DNA of 64,000 nucleotides, taken from NCBI RefSeq assembly GCF_008831285.2, contig NC_045145.1, forward strand, positions 11,346,802-11,410,801. The letters run 5' to 3'. This DNA is from Nymphaea colorata. Taxonomy: Eukaryota; Streptophyta; Magnoliopsida; Nymphaeales; Nymphaeaceae. Made by a program: the position numbers and the translations under genes. Positions within the stretch are counted from its first letter, which is position 1; the number at the start of each line of letters is the position of its first letter. Under the pieces are notes generated by a model, which worked only from the letters and a program-made list of their open reading frames with translations, was not told the origin of the DNA and ran no database searches. Below are positions 56,120-64,000 of this stretch, piece by piece.

Positions 56120-58345
56120 AAAATCACAATACTTCCTTGACCATTTGCATGAAGGTGTAATTTGGAGAACTTATTAAGGAATCTTTAGCCCACCAAGAGG
56201 CATTAGATGATTTGTTGAAAAGGATTATGATAAAATCCAGTGCAACTCCAAAATCTCTCTTTCGGATGGTCAATTTAGCCTTGTCAAATGTAGCCATTGT
56301 CTTTTTTGACAATGGCATGTCTTGTCTTCATGCTTTTCATAGCAAAGCACTTTACATAGTTATCAGAATGTAGGGAATAGTGGTACCTCATGTTCTCATT
56401 AATGGTGGTAGCGGTCTGAGTATTTGCTTAGAAATAAATTAGAATTAAAGCTAGAGAGTACCAACTGGGCACACTCACCACCAATGGCTCTAACAACCTT
56501 GGACAAACAACCCATGGAAGGATCTTTTTGGACTTGTATATCACCTACTATATTCACAAGGTGCTCTTTTATGTGGTGAACGTTCTTCCTTTCTGTAACA
56601 TTTTGTTGGGAAGACCCTAGATAAATAGAGCAAATGCATACCCATCAATGTTCCAAGAATGTGATATCCTAAGGAGTCATCACCATGGTACTAGTCAATA
56701 GCCGAGAATATTAAAGAAAAGCTACCTCAGCCAATGATTCCTTATCCTGTGTGTACTGTTGATATTCTTGTCATTTGTCAACAAGACAAAATCTCCTTGT
56801 GTAAAAGCTTGGAACTTCTGAAAATGAAAGAACCTATGGAAAGCATGTGGCATGTACACACCTTGCAATGGAAGGGATAGTATTTTTCAAGGTCTAAGGA
56901 ATAATTGATGATTGTCATGTTTTCTAACACCCTTTATATTAAAAGTTTATCAAGAACAAGAAAGTGTTTGAACTTTTGCTCAAGTATGGATATCAACAGT
57001 TTCAAGGAATGGAGAAATCATGAATGAGCAATTTTGTACAACCACACCAGGGTTGAGTCAGTTGGGGAGATCAGGGTCAAGATGATGACAAAAAAGAAAT
57101 AGATTAGAGCTCTTCTTTTGTGCTACGAGCTGGATTTTTTTCTGGTTTTTTTGTTGTCTTCCTTTCATCATTCCAAGACTTCTATTGGAATGTATGGAAT
57201 CGTTGGCTATTTTGTTCAAAAATTTGGGTTACCAATAAAGTACGTTTTTCAGTTTATTGGACTCTTTTCTATCTCTCACTCTTTCCATCATTTTAGCTTC
57301 CAATTTTTGTACCTATTACTTGTTTGGCAGCTCAAACTTGTGTGTGAAGGGCTCCCAGATAGTGAATAAAAGAAATCCTCCTTCTAAGACGTCCTTGGTT
57401 AACAAGAACAAATATCCCAAACCATTCAAGCTCATGAAATTTAAGGGGGATAACAGGCAATTTTACCTAAACAAGGAGAAATTAACCTCATCAAAAGCCA
57501 CTATCGAATTTGATCCCCATAACCAGGAACTGAACGAATTTGCTCAAGCACAAGTAATGATCCACTATCTACTCTAATCAAAGATCCCATCAAAAAGTCA
57601 ACATTGGGATCACAAAAAATCTAAAGTTGATGCAGACTAGGGTAAACCTAATGCTAGCAAGGGAAGAAAGGCTGCTCTAGTTCTTAACAAAACATCATGA
57701 GGTGTTTGCATGGACCTATGAGGACATGGCTAGGCTTTATCCGAACTTGGTAAAGCATTGGCTAGGTTTGAATTTAGATTGCAAGCCAGTTAGGCAAAAA
57801 CTTTGGAAATTGAATCCTTGAATAGAAGACAAGGTGAAAGAAGTACTAGAAGAGCTACTGAAACCTGGGTTTATATGACCTATTGACTAGCTAAAATGGC
57901 TGGCTAATATTGTTGCTATCCCTGAAATGAACGAGAAAGTGTATATTTGTACAAATTTTAGAGACCAAACAAGGCTACTCGCAGGGATGATTTTCTCGTA
58001 TCCAATATCGACATATGGGTTGACAACGATAGATGAATATTTTGGCTATAACCAGATCAAACTAGCAATAAAGGATAAACCTAAAAGATCTTTCACCACA
58101 CCTTGGGTAAAACTTTGTTAACATCTTTCATCACACCTTGGGAAATGTTTTGTTATATAGTAATGTCTCTCAATTTAAAGAATGTGAGAGCAACTTATGA
58201 AAGGGCTATGTTGATAATTTTCCAAGACCAAACCCAAAACACTATGAAGATGTTGATGACATTTTGGCAAAATCTAACATAAAAGAGAACCATGTGGAAG
58301 TATTGTCGAAGTGTTTAAGAGACTCATTTTCAGTAAGCTTCATCT
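56120..58345 (+). pseudogene. Ty3/Gypsy (Tat/Athila-type) protease to reverse transcriptase relic
   Basis: Read with frameshifts and stops: HSKALYIVIRM then VLINGGSGLSIC (56290-56420), the aspartic protease with the usual D replaced by N. Then VLPFCNILLGRP followed by a stop in place of Trp (56583-56620), the linker typical of Tat elements. Then FLTKHHEVFAWTYEDMARLY and CKPVRQKLWKLNP (57680-57815), then YICTNFRDQTRLL, YGLTTIDEYFGYNQIKLAI and RSFTTPW (57940-58110), the RT fingers and palm. The catalytic region reads EDVDDILAKSNIKENHVEVL (58238-58300), with YVDD degraded to DVDD. Integrase and RNase H were not recognised. It cannot be functional. Confidence 0.85.
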
Positions 58346-60367
58346 TAATTGGACAAGAACTAGGCATATTTAAAGCTGGTTAGGCGACTTAGAGTAAATT
58401 GGATGAAAGAAGTTTTGCAAATTGAGCAGTTGACTTGATAAGGTTTAGGCTGAGTAAGAACAAGTGGGTTTGGTCTAGGTGTTCAAGAAATGAGTCTAGG
58501 TGAGGCCCACCAAGACTTGAATTTGGCAAACTCTTAGAATTAGGGTTCAATGGGTTTGTTGGGTTACCTAGTTTCTGAAATTTTGAAATTTGCTGACCCC
58601 ACTAAGGCTATTTTAGATAGTCTTTATATACTGAGGCTCTATGGGGCCGACAAAGATTATTTTTTGGGAAGTTTGAGAAAACTAGAGTTTTAGACCTTAT
58701 CAAAGCTATTTATGTAAGTTTTGAAGACATGAGAACTTTAGGGCCTGTTTGAGGTTATTGTTGGTAGGTTTCTAGAAGTTGAAGACTATGGGGCCCATGG
58801 CTACTATTTTAGGCAATCTTGAAGATGTGACTTGTGGGCTCGATTGGGTCTATTTTTGGTAGGCTAAAGTCTAGTGGGACCAAGAAGCTATATTAGGTAG
58901 GATTTGCCTAAAATAGTGACCCGTTGATCTTGGTCCTCAAATTTGGTAGGATTAGGCGCTACATCCTAGATCCTCGCCTGATTCAGTTGGAACAAAAAAT
59001 GAGCACCTTGTTTACATAAAAACTCAGTTTTTCTAAAATCACCAGCCTCAAAACTAAAAAATGACAAATGGACTAAGGTAAAAATGGGAAATGAGCTACG
59101 TTCTGTAGGTTTTTGGGTAGACATTTGGTAAGTTGATCTGAGGGAACAAGATCAGTGATTCACATACTATAATTGATCAAAAAATAATATTTTTTTAATA
59201 AAAATCGAGATAAAAAGAGCTCCAAAAATAAAGATAGAATAAAGTGATTGGGTGAAGTAAAATTGACAAGGTTAGTGAATTTGTAAATTGCAATTTTACT
59301 AAAATTTGGATACTGTACTTCAAGAGACACCAAAGATAAGTTCAATGCTTCATCAACAACCTATCATGGGTTTGGCTAGACTACAAGTGATAGTTGGAAT
59401 TAAAACTTATCAATTCTAGAGAGATGGGCCCCATCGAACTTAATCAAGCTGAAATGAGTTGTTCTTAGTGGGCATGAACCTACATAATCCATAAAGGATG
59501 GCTTCAGAATCTAAATGGACTCCGGGACAAGTTGTTTGCAGTTAGATTGGCCTAGGATGACTAATTACTAGGTTTATAGGGTTCAAATGTGAAATGTTAA
59601 AGAAGTGAATAGGGTTATCTAAAAGGTTAAGGTTGTCCTAGGTTTAGGATAATTGTAGCTCTATTGTGGGTATAATGAGATGTTTTAACATTGTCACAGG
59701 GTCTCTAACACAATAAGTTGGAAAGCTGTTTGGAAGTAGTAGTAAAACATGTCACAAAAGGGTAAAATGATCATTTTATGGTGTGAAAAATTTAGGGTGT
59801 TCACAACAGATAAACACTTTGTCTCCCCTTTTTAATCCACCTTGTGCTTGTTGCTTCATGTAGATCACCTGTCACATTTTGTATCTTCCTTTCATGCATA
59901 ATATTCATTGGCTTACTCTGTCTCTATCCCTATGCTGCTTCCCTGATGCATCATTCTTTTATGTTTCCTTGTTATCCCAAATTTTCCTCTAGCCCTTAAT
60001 CATTTTGATATTTCATCCCCTTTTTTGTTTTACTATTTGATTAGTCGATTGTAGTATGGCACCTTGTTGATTTTGTAGCTAGTTCTTTTAACAAAGCTGT
60101 TAAACTCTTCATGTGCTCTATCTTTACCTCAGCGTCTTGGATTTTAATAGTTGCTTTATTCAATCATTTTACTCGTATGAGTTTTATTTCATGTTGTCAT
60201 ATGTTCAAACAATGACTTTCAGTAGATTTTAGTTTCTACATATTAACTACTGTGTCATTCCTACTCCGATTAGGTACCCCTTTCAAGTGTTTTTCCTTTT
60301 TTGATTTATTCATATTAATTGGTTGTTTACATATGGAGCTCACTTAGTTTTTTTAAGTGCTAATTTG
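58346..60367. other. Unassigned, with an LTR-like right edge at 59805
   Basis: No gene. GTGTGAAAAATTTAGGGTGTTCACA (59781-59805; 25 bases, ends TTCACA) is the mirror of a typical Gypsy LTR start and could be the 3' edge of the relic's LTR. The sequence to its left does not visibly match the block at 51024, so the pairing is not proven. From 59810 to 60360 a T-rich stretch holds nothing recognised. Confidence 0.35.
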
Positions 60368-60510
60368 TAGGGCTGCACACGAGCCGAGTCGAGCTCGAGC
60401 TTGCCCAGCTTGAGCTCGACTCGGCTCAATGAGCTCGAACTCGAGTCAAGCTGCCTAACACAAGCTCGAGCTTGACCCGATTATACAAAGTCGAGCTCGA
60501 CTCGCCTAAC
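60368..60510. repeat. hAT 3' terminal region, GAGCTCGAG-rich
   Basis: GAGCTCGAGC, GCTCGACTCGGCTC and GAGCTCGAACTCGAG occur several times. The arrangement parallels the GGCCCG-rich ends of the first hAT element but with a different motif. Confidence 0.8.
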
Positions 60511-62094
60511 TCGATTAACTCGTTTAGCACCACATAACTCTTCTTGCTCCCATTCTTAAACCAAACCAAATTAAGTTACTATTTTTTAATTAAAAGAGCA
60601 AAACGATGTTCCATTGGATCATCAAGATTAAGCAGAAAACACACAAAGCGGTTAGTTGATAGAGTACAACTCTTTTGATTAAGAAAAAAGCTATCAAACG
60701 TCAGTTGATAGAATGCATAATCATAACTAAGCCATTCAATTTACTATATTGTAAAATCCCTAATCTGCTAATCGACTGCATCTTTGCTCTTGTCCTCCGT
60801 AGTAAAATAAGGGCCATAAACAGACAAAGATACTAAGTGAAAGCACACAAAGCTCATAGGCATCTGTGGCTGCTGGCTGCTGCGGTGTTTGATGATTAGC
60901 TTAATCATGCCTTACTAAAACGTATCAGTATCAGAAGTTCATACACTTCCAGAACCTGTTTTACATTCACTAATGGACAGAAACTGCATCAGAAACAGAC
61001 AAGGTCACAATGTTCCATTGGTCCTAATAGGTGGACCTCAATCGAACAAAAATGCAGAACAACAAACATCAAAAAGGTAAAATAGATATTTAAGTATCTT
61101 TTGAATTGTGATGGTATGCAAGCATTGAAGAAGACTCGAATAATGCCTAAGGAAGATGCTGGGGCTAATGTCTGGAATCTGGAGAGCATTGTTCCTCAAC
61201 ATGAAATGCCCATATACCAATACTAAGATGCCCAAGAAGCATCACTGCAAGTCTGCAACGTCCATACAGAAAACCATCAGCCAAATGAGGCAAGTTAGGT
61301 GAAAAGAAACTGGAGTTTTAGCCATAAGTGACAAGATTACCTGAAAGGATGCCAGAAAAGCATGTGATACTTTTCAGTTCCTGGAGAAAAAAAAAACAAA
61401 ATCTCAAGGACACCAGTGGTATACTGATATGGCAAACAGTTATCAATAGTTTCCAATCTTGCAAACAAACTAATGCCACAAAACTCAGTTGACTAGATAT
61501 GTCAAAGTCTGAAATTTAGTACAATATTCAGATTACCGTGCAATGTTTACAGCAAACACGAATACACGATCAAGGCATTCCATGAGTTGCATTTCCCTTT
61601 GAAATCTATAGGAAATGCTTTCTATCTCAAGTAACTCTTGCCTTACTTTGTCTGATACACTTATACACTATCAGGTCTTCTAATCTTCTTACAAAGCCAT
61701 CAATGTTAGGTTGCCCAATTATTTCTCTCCACATGTCTGACAAAAAAAATTCTGAATTGTTAAACCGAACACAACTGAAAAAGATTGCATTGCTACCCAT
61801 TATGAAAGCTTTTCATAGAATGTATTAGTGTGAACAATGCAAAAAAACCAAATGGAATATTATAAACAACAATGAAGCTACAATACCTGATATTTTGTTA
61901 GTTGTTACTGCATAATATGTTTGAGATGATGTTGAATCATGTCATGCTATCTCATCTTCAACAGTACCCTATAAAAAAACCAACAATAATGGATCAATAA
62001 ACTTCTATGACATATAAGCACAAATAAACATGATAAACTTTGAATATAGTACGTACCTTTAGCAGTACCGGTAAGATTCATAGGGTCGCCATAC

Positions 62095-63991
62095 TATTTT
62101 ATCCAATCACCTGCACAAACTAATTCTTCTATTGTCTTTGGACTCAATGAACTCCTACATTCATCCACAACTCGACCTCCAGTACTAAAAGCAGATTCAG
62201 AGGCAACTGTAGTAATAGGAATACATAATATATCTCGTGCCATATGTGATAAAATGAGTTATTTCAATTTTTTATTTTTCCACGAAATCAATATATCAAA
62301 TGAATCATGAGTGGTAGCATCACATTTCAGCAATCCATCTTCTAAATACATATCAAGCACAGACTTTGGAGCCTGGAAAGGAACATTGTCTGCTTTGCTT
62401 AAAAAGCTAAAAAATCATACACTAGATTTGTTGGAGTTGGTACATGATGAGTCAGTTCCTCTCATAGAAGTAGTAGCATCACAATCAACATCTTTATTTA
62501 AACCTTCAATTTTTACAATGTAGTTCTTATAAAGCTCTTGCATTGTATTTCTTACTAATGTCATATGATATTCCTTTTCTTCTATTTGACTAAAAGTCTT
62601 TGAAAAAACAAAGTCTGTTAAACTAAACTTTATTTTTGGATCTAATATGGAAGCAATAGCCATCAACATATTGCAAGAACTCCAATACTTATCAAACTTT
62701 TCTTTCATTTTGGATGCCATTCTCTTCATAAAGCTACACCCATTTACAACTTCTTCTTATAATAATTTTTGAACCCCCCAAATTTCTAAGAAAAACAGGT
62801 TTGTTGTAGGATACTTGGACCCTGAAAAAAAGCACAAAAACATTATAAAATGCTTCAAGAAAAGTACAAATTTTTTGTACTCTCTCCCATTCATCTGCAT
62901 CCAACAACCAAGTAAAACCAGCATCTTCCATAACATATCTATCAAAAACATGTCTGTACATAAGTGTAACCTTCAACATCAAATAAGTAGAATTCCATCG
63001 AGTTGCAACATCTAGAACCAACTTCTTTTGACCACAAATTTCAAATTCATCTACTATAACTTGAAAGTTGTGAAGTCTTGAAGGAGAACATTTTACATAT
63101 TTGACTACTTCTCTAATCTTACCAAGTTCATCTCTAATAGCAAACAAACCATCTTGCACCATTAGATTTAGTATATGTGCACAACAACGACATGAAAAAA
63201 TTTACCGCCTTGGTATAGATTTACACCACTTTTTTATAAAATTTCTTTCAATGTTCTTACAAGAACATCATTAGAAGAAGCATTGTCAACTGTAATGAAG
63301 ATAATCTTCTTTTTAATTTCTCATTCTTGAATATTTTTAGCAATCACATTTACTAGATTTTTCCTAGTATGAGGTGGTTTGACTTGGCTAAAACCAATTA
63401 TATGCTTCTGAAGTGTCCAAGAATGATCTATGAAGTGAGTTGTAATGAACATATATCCAATTTGTTGGTTAGACATCCACATATCTGTTGTCAAAGCAAT
63501 GGAATGAACACCTTTAAAATATTCCTTCAACTTCCTTTTTTCGACCTCATATAATTTTGTGACATCTCTTTTCATTGTTGTCCTTGAAATGGGTACCCAA
63601 TTTGAAAAAGCAAGCTCCATTAAAAATCTAAACCAGCAATGTTCAACCATATTAAACTATCATCTTTGCTATTATCTCTCTTATCTTTTTGGGAGCAAGT
63701 TTGGCACCCTTGCTCATTGATTCCTTTGTAAGGCCTGAAACTTCACTAATCCCAAAGCTCAAAGTATTTTGCCTCAAATTACCAGGATGCATAAGACACT
63801 TATGTCTTTTCATCGATGATGTACTCCCTCCTGAACTTATAATAAATGTTGTTTTGCAATACTTGCATCTACCTTTTTTTACACTACCCACAGTTACTTC
63901 TTCAAAATCATTCTAAACTGAAGAAGTCCTTGCCCTTTGTCTTTTCATACCACCCACCATTACATCCTCATTTTCAACAGACCTCGTATTA
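62095..63991 (-). pseudogene. hAT transposase of the second element, disabled
   Basis: Minus-strand order: a BED finger (GRCKYCKTTFIISSGGSTSS then MKRHKCLMH, 63652-63891), a core start (ALTTDMWMSNQQIGYMFITT, IIGFSQVKPPHTRKNLVNVI, 63321-63650), VLDVATRWNSTYLMLKVTLM (62734-63162), LDPKIKFSLTDFVF (62415-62729), and a C-terminal motif MARDILCIPITTVASESAFS TGGRVVDECRSS (62150-62245). The C-terminal SESAFS box that is broken in the first element is intact here. Breaks are TAG in place of Trp in the VWNDFE motif (63913-63915), TAA in the LKY..LS motif (62259-62261) and several frameshifts. It is related to the first element's transposase but not a close copy. Confidence 0.88.
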
Positions 63992-64000
63992 GTAGGATCT

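Larger units (their letters stand above)
60368..64000 (-). mobile_element. Second hAT transposon, 3' end and most of its transposase; runs off the window
   Basis: The left end starts TAGGGCTGCACACGAGCC, followed by about 150 bases of GAGCTCGAGC / GCTCGAGTC motifs in both orientations, the subterminal repeats of a hAT element. If the 8-bp duplication is kept, its copy is CTAATTTG (60360-60367), to be found again beyond 64000. The transposase is on the minus strand, so this is its 3' end. The intervening 60540-62090 is AT-rich with no ORF. Confidence 0.75.

Noticed and set aside
51024-59805. One complete Gypsy element from 51024 (TGTTAACACC) to 59805 (GGTGTTCACA)
   Set aside because: The edges look right, but the bases flanking them do not form a 5-bp duplication and the region left of 59805 does not visibly repeat the block at 51024.

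Overview
This is nuclear DNA of a flowering plant. The evidence is spliced exons with GT/AG borders, a plant-type cyclophilin gene, plant Ty1/Copia, Ty3/Gypsy, LINE and hAT elements, and inserted organelle DNA. No CRISPR, operon or bacterial feature was seen. Only one host gene is recognisable; almost everything else is transposable elements (TEs) or their remains. I could not identify the species.

Region 1 (1-18137) is the 3' part of a plus-strand gene for a CYP23-like peptidyl-prolyl isomerase. Six exons are readable: 560-673, 771-919, 4775-4864, 4969-5008, 17913-18001 and 18117-18137. The exon expected between 919 and 4775 was not found, and without it the frame breaks. The third visible intron (920-4774) holds a decayed Copia relic. 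The intron 5009-17912 is about 12.9 kb and is filled with minus-strand Copia material: one element with both ends preserved (5899-11262) nested in an older relic, a row of 5' LTR plus primer-site stubs (12560-13388), and a further relic (15133-17484) whose LTR carries a small hAT-type MITE.

Region 2 (18138-33083) holds a tRNA-Asn remnant of organellar type and a whole hAT element with an 8-bp target duplication (21288-27007), itself carrying a larger relative of the MITE. It also holds a stray acetyl-CoA carboxylase exon and the 3' end of a LINE.

Region 3 (about 33084-47260) is a mitochondrial large-subunit rRNA gene copied into the nucleus (NUMT). It is split by a 10.8-kb LTR element with 3.56-kb LTRs and no recognisable protein genes, of LARD type. 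The 5-bp duplication GCAGG at the two junctions falls inside the rRNA sequence, so the order of events is clear: NUMT first, LTR element second.

Region 4 (47261-60367) contains a 190-bp tandem duplication, a plant-mobile-domain relic, an LTR-like promoter region with a 507-bp duplication, and a decayed Ty3/Gypsy polyprotein of the Tat/Athila type. Region 5 (60368-64000) is one end and most of the decayed transposase of a second hAT element that runs off the window.

No novel defence or metabolic system is visible. The most interesting content is the TE nesting order, the LARD-in-NUMT junction, the possible broken state of the cyclophilin gene and a candidate hAT MITE family. All identifications come from reading translated motifs by eye; no database search was run.
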